Assembly: GCF_024300825.1 (NCBI RefSeq) | Contig: NZ_CP101323.1 | Span: 1,426,001 to 1,490,000 of the forward strand | DNA length: 64,000 nucleotides | Direction of reading: 5' to 3' | DNA from: Natronomonas gomsonensis | GTDB taxonomy: Archaea > Halobacteriota > Halobacteria > Halobacteriales > Haloarculaceae | Shown here: positions 23,866 through 31,564 of the stretch, one piece after another | Layout of the letters: each line of letters begins with the position of its first letter | Numbering within the stretch: position 1 is the stretch's first letter | Made by a program: the position numbers and the translations under genes | Notes under the pieces: model-generated | What the model was told of the DNA's origin: nothing | Database searches by the model: none | Seen by the model: the letters and a program-made list of their open reading frames with translations, nothing else

Positions 23866-24714
23866 ATGGAAATCGCACGGCACGGCACGGGGGTGCGGGC
23901 CGACGTTGGGGCGTTGGTCTCCCAGATTCACCCGGTGTTCATGCTGCCGCCGGTGGCCGCCTCGGCGTTCGGTGCGGTGCTGTCCGGGCGACTCGACGTG
24001 ACCCTGCTGGTCCTCCATCTCGTCGCTGCCTTCGCCGCCCTCTATACGGCACACATCAAGGACGGCTACGTCGACTTCCATGGCCGCGGCGAGGACGACG
24101 ACCACCCGCTGACGGCCTCGGGGTGTCGCCTCGCACTGGCGGGCGCCTCGGCGGTCTTCTTCTCGTGTCTCCTCGCCATCGGCCTGCTCGTCGACGTGTG
24201 GGCCGCCCTTCTGACCCTTCCGGGGTGGGTCATCGGCTACCTTCACGCGCCACAACTCGATCTGAATCCCGTCGGCGCGACTGCCGGCTATCCCGCCGGA
24301 ATCGCCTTCGCGTTGCTGGGCGGTTACTACGTGCAAGCGACTCATCTCACGCCCGCCGTCGTCGCTTTCGCCGTCGTCTTCCTCCTCGTTCTCTCGGGTA
24401 TCAAGACGGTCGACGACGCCAAAGACTACGAGTACGACCGCTCCATCGGCAAGCGAACCGTCGCAGTCGTGTTGGGACGGCAACGCGCGCGTTTGTTCGC
24501 CTACGGCTTGATGACCGTCGGGATGGTGGTCGTCGTCGCTCTCGCCGTCGCCGGGGTGTTCCCACCAGCCAGCGTCTTCGCTCCCGTCGTTTTCGCCGTC
24601 GTCGCGGCCTTCGCGTGGCGCGCCGGCGACGACGCCAGCCTCGCGACGAAACTGCTCATCCGAGGGTCGTATCTCTTCCTCGCGGTGCTGGTGGCTGCGG
24701 TGTGGCTCGGCTAG
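23866..24714 (+). CDS. UbiA-family prenyltransferase
   Basis: The product is 282 aa with about eight membrane helices. The two Asp-rich Mg/diphosphate motifs are HIKDGYVDFHGRGEDDDHP (about residues 63-81) and TVDDAKDYEYDRSIGKRTVA (about 184-203), as in UbiA enzymes (PF01040), which join prenyl diphosphates to aromatic or lipid acceptors. The usual Asn in the first motif is replaced (KDGYVD), seen in divergent archaeal members. Archaeal roles include ether-lipid, menaquinone and carotenoid-elongation steps; which applies here is not visible. It ends flush against the convergent ychF gene. Confidence 0.85.
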   Translation: MEIARHGTGVRADVGALVSQIHPVFMLPPVAASAFGAVLSGRLDVTLLVLHLVAAFAALYTAHIKDGYVDFHGRGEDDDHPLTASGCRLALAGASAVFFSCLLAIGLLVDVWAALLTLPGWVIGYLHAPQLDLNPVGATAGYPAGIAFALLGGYYVQATHLTPAVVAFAVVFLLVLSGIKTVDDAKDYEYDRSIGKRTVAVVLGRQRARLFAYGLMTVGMVVVVALAVAGVFPPASVFAPVVFAVVAAFAWRAGDDASLATKLLIRGSYLFLAVLVAAVWLG

Positions 24715-25896
24715 TTATTTCGCCGTCGAGACTATTTTGATGACGTCTCCTTCCGTCAGCTCGTGGTCTTCGCCGATGCGGCGGCTCTCGCGGGCGTCGA
24801 CGGCGTGGAGGTATCCCTCTCCGATGTCGGAGTGGACGGCGAAAGCGAGGTCCTTCGGGGTCGACCCCGACGGCAAAAGGAAGGCGTCGGGAAGGACGTT
24901 GCCCTGCCCGTCGGTCCACTTGGTGTCGTTCTGGACCGGGTAGACGGTGATGCGGTCAAGCAGGTCGTACACTGCCTCATCGAGGGCATCTTGCAGACCA
25001 GTGCCTCCGAATTCGCTCATGACGCCGCGGATTCGCTCCAGCCCCTCGGCTTGCGCATCCGAGAGGTCGCCGATACTCTCGAAGTCCTCGTCGCCGGGGT
25101 CGTAGTCGACGACGCCGGCCTCGACGGCCTGCCGGAGGGCAAGCTCACCCTCGGCGGTACAGGGTACGACGCGCTCTGCGGCCTCTTTTAGTCGCTCGAC
25201 GTTCCCCTCGGGTGCGATGTCGGCCTTGTTGGCGACGACGACGATTGGCTTGGTTCGCTCCCGAATGCGGCGGGCGAGTTCCTCGCGGTCGCCATCCTCC
25301 CAGGCGAAGGGGTCGGCGGAGTACTCCATCGCCCGCAGGACGGCCATCACGTCGTACTCGCTGGCGCCGACGCCGGTGAGCATCTCGGTGAGTGCCTCCT
25401 CGAAATCGAACTCCGGGGACCGGGACTGCCGTTCGACCGTCTCCCAGTTGCGGTCGATGATGCCGGCTATCCAGAGGTCCATCTCCTCCTCGATGAACTC
25501 CACGTCGTCGACGGGGTCGTACGACCCCACTTCGACGGGTTCGCCCTCGGCGTTGGTGCCGCCGGAGGCGTCGACGACGTTGAGGATGGCGTCGGCGTTG
25601 GTCAACTCGTCGAGGAACTGATTTCCGAGTCCCTTCCCCTCGTGGGCGCCGGGGACGAGACCAGCCACGTCGAGTAACTCGATTGGGACGTAGCGCTTGC
25701 CGTCGTGGCAGTTGTCGTTGCCACAGCGGGCCTCAAGGTCGAGACAGGGACACCGCGTCCGGACGTGGCTGACGCCACGGTTGGCGTCGATGGTGGTGAA
25801 GGGGTAGTTCCCCACGTCGACATCGGCCATGGTTGCGGCCTTGTAGAACGTCGATTTGCCGGCGTTGGGCTTGCCGGCGAGCGCGACCGAGAGCAT
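24715..25896 (-). CDS. ychF: YchF/OLA1-type translation-associated ATPase
   Basis: The product is 393 aa, of the Obg/YchF branch of TRAFAC GTPases. G1 is AGKPNAGKSTFYKAAT (residue 7), G3 is LLDVAGLVPGAHEGKGLGN and G4 is VANKADIAPEG. The C-terminal TGS domain is present (ITVYPVQNDTK ... GDVIKIVS). A Cys-rich insertion CPCLDLEARCGNDNCHDGK follows switch I and may bind zinc, a feature of archaeal members. It is thought to act on ribosomes and stress responses. Monocistronic in appearance. Confidence 0.93.
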   Translation of the reverse strand: MLSVALAGKPNAGKSTFYKAATMADVDVGNYPFTTIDANRGVSHVRTRCPCLDLEARCGNDNCHDGKRYVPIELLDVAGLVPGAHEGKGLGNQFLDELTNADAILNVVDASGGTNAEGEPVEVGSYDPVDDVEFIEEEMDLWIAGIIDRNWETVERQSRSPEFDFEEALTEMLTGVGASEYDVMAVLRAMEYSADPFAWEDGDREELARRIRERTKPIVVVANKADIAPEGNVERLKEAAERVVPCTAEGELALRQAVEAGVVDYDPGDEDFESIGDLSDAQAEGLERIRGVMSEFGGTGLQDALDEAVYDLLDRITVYPVQNDTKWTDGQGNVLPDAFLLPSGSTPKDLAFAVHSDIGEGYLHAVDARESRRIGEDHELTEGDVIKIVSTAK

Positions 25897-26013
25897 GCCT
25901 CATCTCCGGCGACCGGGCCGAATTGCCTTTCGGTTCACAGGGATTCTCGGAGGTATCCGTACATCTCAAGGAGAGAGATTCACCGTCGGGTGTCGATTTC
26001 CCGCCCGAAGCCG

Positions 26014-26034
26014 AGGATTCTCTACGAGAATCCT
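26014..26034 (-). terminator. hairpin downstream of the 83-aa membrane protein gene
   Basis: AGGATTCTC-TAC-GAGAATCCT is a perfect 9-bp stem with a 3-nt loop, starting one base after the stop of the minus-strand gene at 26036. Placement suggests transcript termination or 3'-end protection, although no oligo-T tract follows. Related GGATTCTC copies lie nearby at about 25940. Confidence 0.4.
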
Positions 26035-26035
26035 A

Positions 26036-26287
26036 TCAGTAGGCGGTCCCGAATCGGACGCCGCCGAGGACGAACGCCCACCCGACCGCCAGCGACAGGA
26101 GCATCTCGCCGAAGTATGCGACGGGTGCAGGGACGGCGGAGTGAGCCTCGCCGGCGGCATAAACCCACGCGTCGTACGCCCCGGCGACGAGAAACGCCGT
26201 CCCGACGGCTGCAACGAAGCCAGCGACGGCGAGGGCTACGATGGTCGTGAACGTGTCGTCGGGTTGGGTGGAGGAGCCCGTTGCCAT
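26036..26287 (-). CDS. small two-helix-plus membrane protein (hypothetical)
   Basis: The product is 83 aa. A hydrophilic start MATGSSTQPDDTF precedes a membrane helix (about 14-36, TIVALAVAGFVAAVGTAFLV), a loop with AGEAHSAVPAPVAY, and a second helix (about 60-78, MLLSLAVGWAFVLGGVRF). There are no catalytic motifs. It lies between the bactofilin-like gene (42 nt upstream on the same strand) and ychF, and the perfect hairpin directly after its stop suggests that this two-gene transcript ends here. Function is unknown. Confidence 0.65.
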   Translation of the reverse strand: MATGSSTQPDDTFTTIVALAVAGFVAAVGTAFLVAGAYDAWVYAAGEAHSAVPAPVAYFGEMLLSLAVGWAFVLGGVRFGTAY

Positions 26288-26329
26288 ACGCCGGCGTTCA
26301 GTATGCGTCGAAAAAGACGTTGTGACTCA

Positions 26330-27544
26330 CTAGGCGTCTTCGGCCTCGGCGATGACACCCGAGATACCATCGTCGTCGGCATCCGAATCCTGCGTCCCGT
26401 TCTTTGCGTTCCCGGGGGTCCGTCCGTCGCCGACCGACTCCCAGTCGAGGTCACTTTCCTCGGCCGGGACGATGGCCGCCGTCGGGTCGGGTTCCGGGAG
26501 CGTCCCTTCCCCGAGCGGGACGATTGCGGGCGTCGGGTCGGCGTCGTCCGCCGGTTCCGACGCCGAGTCGGCAGTTTCTGATTCCTCCGGTTGCGCCCAC
26601 TCGAAGCCGTCCCTGTCGGCCGTCTCTTCTTCGGTCGCCGCCTCCTCGGCATCACCCTCGGGGTGTTCCGCCTCCGATTCCGCCGACTGCTCGGCGTCGG
26701 CCGCCGGCGCCTTTTTGAAGCTCATTTCGCCGCGGGCGCGAATCGCGCCGTCGACATCGGCGGCCTCCGAGAGTTCACAGTCCTCACAGGAGATGTCACC
26801 GCGGACGGACGCTCCGGGTTCGATGACCACGTCACCACCCTTCGTCGTTACATCACCGTGGACGACTGTCCCCTCGCCGACCCGGATGTCACCTTTCGCC
26901 CGAAGACTACCGAACACCTCGGTGTCGGTGCCGACCTCGATGGATGTCGCGCGGATGTTGCCGTGGAGTCGGCAGCCGTCGCCGATACTCGCCGGCGTCG
27001 AGACGCGCCAGGCGTCGTCGGAGACGCGCGCACCGCGCGGAATGAGCACGGGGTCGGCCTCCCGCTCTTCGGTCAGGAACTCGTCTGCGACCTCCTCTGC
27101 TGCCTCCTCCTCGCCGATTCTGAGCAACTGCGAGAGGTAGACGAACAGGAAGACGATGGTCGGCATCGGGTTGCGGATGACAATCCAGCCGTTGGCCTCG
27201 AATCCCTCCTCAATGTCCACGTCGTCGCCGGCGTCGAGGTCCCCGGAGACGATGAGTTGACCGGTGATGTGGACCCGCTCGCCGAGATAGGCGTTGTTGC
27301 CGACGAGAACGTTGCCGTCGACCTCACACCACATGTCGAGTCGGCAGTCACCGTCGGCTTCGATGTCGCCGCCGAAGCGGACCCGCTCGCCGGCGATGAC
27401 GGTCCCGCCACGGACGCCCAACTCCACGACGCTCTGGCCGCCGACGAGCACGTCACCGTCGGTGACGAGGTCGTGCTCTTGGACGTGGGTGCCGTCGGGC
27501 ACGGCGAGTTCTTCCAGCGGGTCCGAACCAAGCACGGTGTACAT
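26330..27544 (-). CDS. bactofilin-like polymer-forming protein with acidic tail
   Basis: The product is 404 aa. The first about 260 residues are short beta repeats with a G-x-V/I rhythm (DGDVLVGGQSVVELGVRGG, DGNVLVGNNAYLGERVHI, SLRAKGDIRVGEGTVVHGDV, KGGDVVIEPGASVRGDISC), the right-handed beta-helix of bactofilins (PF04519, DUF583). A hydrophobic loop PMPTIVFLFVYLSQLL (about 128-143) interrupts the helix and might touch the membrane. The last 130 residues are a disordered Asp/Glu/Ala/Ser tail. Bactofilins polymerise into cytoskeletal scaffolds in bacteria; a role in haloarchaeal cell shape is inferred only. Confidence 0.75.
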   Translation of the reverse strand: MYTVLGSDPLEELAVPDGTHVQEHDLVTDGDVLVGGQSVVELGVRGGTVIAGERVRFGGDIEADGDCRLDMWCEVDGNVLVGNNAYLGERVHITGQLIVSGDLDAGDDVDIEEGFEANGWIVIRNPMPTIVFLFVYLSQLLRIGEEEAAEEVADEFLTEEREADPVLIPRGARVSDDAWRVSTPASIGDGCRLHGNIRATSIEVGTDTEVFGSLRAKGDIRVGEGTVVHGDVTTKGGDVVIEPGASVRGDISCEDCELSEAADVDGAIRARGEMSFKKAPAADAEQSAESEAEHPEGDAEEAATEEETADRDGFEWAQPEESETADSASEPADDADPTPAIVPLGEGTLPEPDPTAAIVPAEESDLDWESVGDGRTPGNAKNGTQDSDADDDGISGVIAEAEDA

Positions 27545-27657
27545 CTGCGTGCCACGGCTATTAAAACCTCCTCGGGCGTCAGACGGCCGGCAGACATTTG
27601 TCAGGTGAGCGCCTACTCCCGTCGGGGCCGTCGGTGCGCCACAGCGCGCGACCCCAT

Positions 27658-27683
27658 GCGACGGGGAGGGGAAACCTCGTCGC
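27658..27683. other. stable hairpin in the gap before the 65-aa gene
   Basis: GCGACG (27658-27663) pairs with CGTCGC (27678-27683), extended by GGG/CCT, in the 180-nt gap 27545-27724. It lies upstream of the CCTTAAACC TATA-like element of the next gene, so it is not in that mRNA leader. No coding or known RNA family is seen. Confidence 0.25.
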
Positions 27684-27724
27684 GTTCTCGTGGCCCTTAA
27701 ACCGTTCAGTCGCTAACCCGGTGT

Positions 27725-27922
27725 ATGACCGTTCTCTCGTTCGACGAACAGGGTGTCGAAGTCATCTACGAAGGCACCGAGTTCCGACTGGAAAAGGACC
27801 TCATCGAGGAGGCGACCCGGAAGGACTACCCCGACGTGACCGACCACGAGGTGCTTCAACTCATCGAGGACAACCCCGCACTCTCCGGGGAACCCCGTCG
27901 AATCCAGGATATTCTGAACTGA
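27725..27922 (+). CDS. small conserved haloarchaeal protein, 65 aa
   Basis: MTVLSFDEQGVEVIYEGTEF begins a compact alpha/beta product with RLEKDLIEEATRKDYPDVTD in the middle and DHEVLQLIEDNPALSGEPRR at the end. There are no Cys or membrane segments. The TATA-like CCTTAAACC about 25 nt upstream fits a leaderless mRNA. I recall this as one of the conserved small DUF families of Halobacteria, but cannot name a function. It precedes the alcohol dehydrogenase by 67 nt and may be separately transcribed. Confidence 0.75.
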   Translation: MTVLSFDEQGVEVIYEGTEFRLEKDLIEEATRKDYPDVTDHEVLQLIEDNPALSGEPRRIQDILN

Positions 27923-27989
27923 CCGACTCGGCGATTGCCCGTCCTGTCAGAACCCCAAACGCTTTGCCCGTGCCACGTCGTCTCGGCCC

Positions 27990-28985
27990 ATGCACGCGGC
28001 GCGTTTCTACCCTAACGACGGACTGCGCATCGAAGACGTTCCGAGACCCGAAGTCGGTCCCGGCGAGGTGCTCGTCGAGGTCGCCGCCTGCGGCGTCTGT
28101 CACTCCGATTTGCACGTCATGGACGGCGACTTACCGCTCGTCGAACCGCGGACGCTCGGCCACGAGGTCGCTGGAACCGTCGCCGAATCCGGCGATGGCG
28201 TGGCGCTCGATGTCGGCACCGATGTAGCGGTATTCGGCGGGTGGGGCTGTCGGGACTGTTCCGTCTGTGCCCGCGGCGACGACCAGTTGTGTAACCTGAC
28301 GAACTGGCTCGGCATCGGCAACGACGGCGGTTACGCGGAGTACCTTCGGGTGCCGACCGCGGAGTACTGCATTCCGCTGGACGGACTGGACCCAATCGAG
28401 GCCGCACCGCTGACCGACGCCGCCCTCACCGCCTATCGGTCGCTCCGGAAGGCCGACCTCGAGCTCGGCGACAGCGTGGCGATTTTCGGTATCGGCGGGT
28501 TGGGCGAATTCGGCGTTCAACTCGCCCGATTATCCGGCTATCGAACGGTCGCCGTCGACCGCGAGCCCTCGAAACTCGACCGCGCCGAGGAACTCGGTGC
28601 GGACGCGACGGTCGACACCTCGGGGTCGGTGCCCCGGGAGATACGTGAGGCTGCGGGCGGTGAGGTCGACGCAGTCGTGGATTTCGTCGGCGTCGACGAG
28701 ACCCTCCAGTGGGGCAGTAACGTCCTCGGTCCCGACGGCCGACTCGTGTTGGCCGGCATCGGCGGCGGCGCAATCGACTTCTCGTGGAACCCGCTGGTTG
28801 GCAGCGAGGTGACCTACCGAACGGTCCAGTGGGGCACTCCCGAGGAGTTGCGGTCGGTGCTGGAGTTGGCCCGACAGGGACGACTCGAAACGACCGTCGA
28901 GGAAGTCCCACTCGAGGACCTTCCCGAGACGTTCGAACGCCTCGAGTCGGGGGACATCGAGGGCCGGGCCGTGGTCGTTCCCTAA
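27990..28985 (+). CDS. zinc-dependent alcohol dehydrogenase (MDR family)
   Basis: The product is 331 aa. The catalytic zinc ligands are in ACGVCHSDLHVMDG (C38, H-type) and TLGHEVAGTV; the structural zinc loop is CRDCSVCARGDDQLC with all four Cys. The Rossmann motif is FGIGGLGEFGVQLA, with an acidic VDRE after beta-2 that suggests NAD preference. It oxidises alcohols or reduces aldehydes; the substrate is not evident. The start is the ATG of MHAARFYPNDGLRIEDVP. The aldehyde dehydrogenase at 37.5 kb is too far to imply a shared pathway. Confidence 0.93.
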   Translation: MHAARFYPNDGLRIEDVPRPEVGPGEVLVEVAACGVCHSDLHVMDGDLPLVEPRTLGHEVAGTVAESGDGVALDVGTDVAVFGGWGCRDCSVCARGDDQLCNLTNWLGIGNDGGYAEYLRVPTAEYCIPLDGLDPIEAAPLTDAALTAYRSLRKADLELGDSVAIFGIGGLGEFGVQLARLSGYRTVAVDREPSKLDRAEELGADATVDTSGSVPREIREAAGGEVDAVVDFVGVDETLQWGSNVLGPDGRLVLAGIGGGAIDFSWNPLVGSEVTYRTVQWGTPEELRSVLELARQGRLETTVEEVPLEDLPETFERLESGDIEGRAVVVP

Positions 28986-29032
28986 TCGGTCGGTAGCGGT
29001 ACACCTAAGGGAACGCGCTCGAATCGCCGGAT

Positions 29033-29176
29033 ATGGACACCGCTGGACTCAAAGAGAAGTACAGCCACGACGCGTGGCTCACGGCAGCGGGCACGTTCGC
29101 CGCCTACGGACTGATTCTGTTGGCGATGACGCTGCTGCTGTTCGGAGTGCCATACGTCATCTTCTCGGTGCTGTAG
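29033..29176 (+). CDS. 47-aa single-pass membrane microprotein
   Basis: The ATG frame of 48 codons including stop encodes MDTAGLKEKYSHDAWLTAAG, then a hydrophobic helix TFAAYGLILLAMTLLLFGVP and YVIFSVL. The A-W-L-T-A-A-G-x-F-x-A-Y-G pattern looks like conserved small haloarchaeal membrane proteins. The TATA-like CACCTAAGG is about 30 nt upstream. Another membrane microprotein follows 110 nt later. Function is unknown; small size and two such genes in tandem suggest subunits or regulators of a larger membrane complex. Confidence 0.65.
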   Translation: MDTAGLKEKYSHDAWLTAAGTFAAYGLILLAMTLLLFGVPYVIFSVL

Positions 29177-29286
29177 CGCCACCGGAACGCCGATTTTCGG
29201 ACATGCGATTTCGGTGGGGACGTGGCTCGGAGCAGGCGCCGTCTCGCACCCACTCAGTTTTATACCGAGGAGGTTAACGGAGAGCC

Positions 29287-29406
29287 ATGGCTGGTGGCAC
29301 CGAGACGACACTCAAACGCCACCTGATTGCGCTCGTGGTGTTTCTCGTCTTGCTACTCACCGCGCTTGGCTGGCTCACGTGGCTTTTTCTGCAGACGCTT
29401 CTGTAG
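29287..29406 (+). CDS. 39-aa membrane microprotein
   Basis: The ATG frame of 40 codons including stop encodes MAGGTETTLKRHLIALVVFL, then VLLLTALGWLTWLFLQTLL, a single long membrane helix after a short basic start. A clear TATA (TTTTATA) lies about 25-30 nt upstream and a GGAGG-like purine tract closer to the ATG. Its position 110 nt downstream of the 47-aa microprotein and the similar size suggest a paired function, but each has its own promoter-like element. Confidence 0.65.
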   Translation: MAGGTETTLKRHLIALVVFLVLLLTALGWLTWLFLQTLL

Positions 29407-29489
29407 CGTCGGCGAGTTCGACCACCAGCCCGCCGAGGCGTCGTAGAGAACTGTAGAAACCGGCGACGAAGCCACCGACGGGGGCCGGC

Positions 29490-30458
29490 TTACATGTAAC
29501 CGAGGTCCCGAAGCCGCTCCATCAGGTCCTCTTTGTCCTGTGCGCGGCCGGCACGCTCGGTGGTGTTGTCGAGGTCCTGCAGCCACGCGGGCTCTTCGTC
29601 GGACTTCTCCGTGGAAATCTCGCTGCCGAGCGAGCGGAAGCCTGCGAAGTACTTCGGCGAGACGGGGATGTCGGCGTGGGTGAGGTCGTTCGGCAGGTCG
29701 TCGTAGTCCTGCGGGACGTAGCCGTCGTCGGGGAACTCGGGGACCGTCTCGGGGACGACGTAGAACCAGAAGGCATCCCACACGTCGGCCTCGTCGAACT
29801 GCAGAATCGGCTGGATGCGGTCGTGCGGCGGGTAGATGTCGGGGTCGTGTCGCGGCGAGAAGAACGTCTCGTCGGCGCGAGCCTCCTGTTCGTCCCAACG
29901 GATGCCCGAGATGATGCCGTCGATGTCGTGTTCTTCGAGGGTGTTGTTGAGCGCGACCGTCTTCAGCAGGTGGTTGCCGACGTAGGTGTCCAGCAGGAAC
30001 GGGAAGGTGTCTTCCTCGTATTCGAGAATGTTGCGGATGTGGTGCTGGTTGTTCTCGTTGAGGGCGTCAACGGGAATGTCGTCGCCGGGTTCGAGGTCGT
30101 TTTCGTCGACGTACGCACCGACGTTCTCGTTGCGCGCGAAGATGACTTCGAGGTCCCACTCGTCGGCCCAGTGGTCGACGAAATCGAGCAGTTCGTCGAA
30201 GTGCTGGTAGTGGTCGATGAAGACCGTCGGCGGCATCTCGTAGTCGAACTGCTCGACGACCTCCTTGACGAAGTACAGCGTCAGCGTCGAGTCCTTCCCG
30301 CCGGTCCACATGATGGCGGGGGTATCGTACTGTTCGAGTCCCGTCTTGACGACCTCGATGGCCTTCTCGATTTTGTCCTGAATGCTCGGGTACTCCTCGG
30401 GGTCTTCGCCTTCGCCGTCCGTGTAATCAACGTCGACGTACTCCGGGAATTCGCTCAT
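29490..30458 (-). CDS. PP-loop ATPase, PAPS reductase/CysD family
   Basis: The product is 322 aa. The PP-loop is MWTGGKDSTLTLYFV (about residue 51; Thr replaces the usual first Ser of SGGKDS), followed by PPTVFIDHYQHFDELLDFVD, and IISGIRWDEQEARADE with the R-x-D/E-E motif of PAPS reductases and sulfate adenylyltransferase subunit 2 (PF01507). PRHDPDIYPPHDRIQPILQF and DVWDAFWFYV match the C-terminal half. No CysH active-site Cys (ECGLH) is present, so an adenylation or thiolation role rather than reduction is likely. A TGTAATTACA palindrome sits between the promoter and the start. Confidence 0.85.
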   Translation of the reverse strand: MSEFPEYVDVDYTDGEGEDPEEYPSIQDKIEKAIEVVKTGLEQYDTPAIMWTGGKDSTLTLYFVKEVVEQFDYEMPPTVFIDHYQHFDELLDFVDHWADEWDLEVIFARNENVGAYVDENDLEPGDDIPVDALNENNQHHIRNILEYEEDTFPFLLDTYVGNHLLKTVALNNTLEEHDIDGIISGIRWDEQEARADETFFSPRHDPDIYPPHDRIQPILQFDEADVWDAFWFYVVPETVPEFPDDGYVPQDYDDLPNDLTHADIPVSPKYFAGFRSLGSEISTEKSDEEPAWLQDLDNTTERAGRAQDKEDLMERLRDLGYM

Positions 30459-30462
30459 AGCG

Positions 30463-30472
30463 TGTAATTACA
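30463..30472. promoter_or_regulatory. 10-bp palindrome at the start of the PP-loop gene
   Basis: TGTAATTACA is a perfect palindrome just upstream of the ATG and downstream of a TTTACGC element, so it covers the expected start of transcription. Possible repressor site for the sulfur-related gene. Confidence 0.35.
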
Positions 30473-30615
30473 TCTCATTAGAAGCGTAAAGGGTCTTTTG
30501 GGTTCGGCCAGTGTGGCGTCGAGCGCCGACGCTCCGTTCCAGAAAGCGGCAAAAGTTTCTTTCGCCGGATGAAACGGCCAGAAGTCACTTCCCGGCGGTG
30601 TTCATACCCCCACCA

Positions 30616-30825
30616 ATGCCCGAGTGTCGGAACTGCGGTGACGAACTCGAAGCGAAACCGAGCGGGCTTACCGCGTTGCTGTCTCGGTCTGGCGTTGAGG
30701 GCTACGAGTGTGCTGGCTGTGGTGCGGCGCTGTGTACGGAGTGTCGCCAAGAGATGTCGATTAACGCCTTCGGTGGCGGGGAGGTAACGTGTGGGACGTG
30801 TGGCGGAACGTGGGAGCCACGATAG
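30616..30825 (+). CDS. zinc-ribbon protein, 69 aa
   Basis: The product has four CxxC pairs: CRNCGDEL (C4, C7), CAGCGAALC (about 42-51), CTECRQ and CGTCGGTW near the C-terminus, so two treble-clef or ribbon sites are likely. LTALLSRSGVEGYE separates the first knuckle from the rest. The start ATG (MPECRNCGDELE) is preceded by CATACCCCCACC; the longer in-frame reading to 30511 passes through a hairpin region. A protein- or nucleic-acid-binding adaptor is plausible; no catalytic motif is present. Convergent with the 215-aa gene. Confidence 0.75.
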   Translation: MPECRNCGDELEAKPSGLTALLSRSGVEGYECAGCGAALCTECRQEMSINAFGGGEVTCGTCGGTWEPR

Positions 30826-30883
30826 CGACCTCCTGGAGAACTATCTATCGAGTGTCGCAAGTGAACACCTAACGGAGAACTGT

Positions 30884-31531
30884 TCAGTCGTCGCTGATGA
30901 ACTTGTTGTCGCGCCAGTTGACGGTGTTTTCATCGTCTCGGTCCCGTGGGTCGTCGATAACCTCGATGCTCGCCGAGCGCTCCTCGCCGTCGACGATGCG
31001 TGTCGCCTCGAGTTCTTCGTCGACCGCCGCGATGGCGGTGAGCGTTCCCTTCTCGGCGAACTTCGCGAGGTCACACAGTACCTCGAACATCGGATACTGT
31101 AGTGCGGTGTTCTGCAGTACGGTCTCGCGGTCGCCCTTGAAGCAGGCGTACTCGACGAGTTTGGAGTTCACTTCGGGTTCCTCTTCCTGCATCTGGCCGC
31201 CGCTTCCGAAGCTTCCCCACTGGGGGCCGTCATCGTCGTCGTCATCGCTGCCACCGGCTGCCCCGTTCTGTGGGTCCGGAGGCGTCTCCTGCCATCCGTC
31301 TTCCGTCTCGTAGAGACGGTTCTCCGTCACGCTCGCCTTCAGTTGGGCGGTTGGCGTGTACTTGGAGATGTTGTCTTCGGCGGCGACGGCGCTCACGATG
31401 AGCGTATTGTTCCGTCTGGTTACTTCGACGTCCTCGATTTCGACGGGTAGGTCGTACTCGTCGAAGAACTCGTGAACGTCGTCTAGTTTCAGTTCCAGGG
31501 TCGAGTGAAGTCTGTAAACGCGGCTGGTCAT
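30884..31531 (-). CDS. conserved haloarchaeal protein of unknown function (215 aa)
   Basis: Two alpha/beta segments flank a disordered acidic linker. Residues 1-85 (MTSRVYRLHSTLELKLDDVH ... NTLIVSAVAAEDNIS) contain a strand-rich domain. The linker about 92-122 is Asp/Gly/Glu-rich (GGSDDDDDDGPQWGSFGSGG). Residues 125-215 (NSKLVEYACFKGDRETVLQN ... LAKFAEKGTLTAIAAVDEEL) look helical with a final beta part. There is no membrane segment. The mRNA probably has a 45-50-nt leader with two hairpins, unusual in this window where most transcripts are leaderless, so post-transcriptional control is possible. Confidence 0.7.
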   Translation of the reverse strand: MTSRVYRLHSTLELKLDDVHEFFDEYDLPVEIEDVEVTRRNNTLIVSAVAAEDNISKYTPTAQLKASVTENRLYETEDGWQETPPDPQNGAAGGSDDDDDDGPQWGSFGSGGQMQEEEPEVNSKLVEYACFKGDRETVLQNTALQYPMFEVLCDLAKFAEKGTLTAIAAVDEELEATRIVDGEERSASIEVIDDPRDRDDENTVNWRDNKFISDD

Positions 31532-31536
31532 AGTAT

Positions 31537-31564
31537 CCCTGTCCCACAGGGGGCAGAGCGCCCC
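31537..31564 (-). promoter_or_regulatory. two tandem hairpins in the 5' leader of the 215-aa gene
   Basis: CCCTGT-CCC-ACAGGG (31537-31551) and GGGGC-AGAGC-GCCCC (31550-31564) lie between a TATA-like TATAAGT (about 31602-31608) and the ATG at 31531, so both would be in the mRNA leader. They share bases at 31550-31551, so full pairing of both at once is not possible; a switch between folds is conceivable. No known riboswitch class is recognised. Confidence 0.4.

Noticed and set aside
26036-26287. Transposon (IS200/IS605) end near the hairpin at 26014
   Set aside because: The hairpin looked like an IS605-type end, but no tnpA/tnpB remnant or partner end is present.
29033-29406. Toxin-antitoxin pair for the two microproteins
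   Set aside because: Both are single membrane helices with separate promoters, and neither looks like a toxin or antitoxin family.
30791-31102. 103-aa plus-strand ORF overlapping the zinc-ribbon gene end
   Set aside because: It is antisense to the 215-aa gene and starts within the previous gene; no promoter or conserved pattern.
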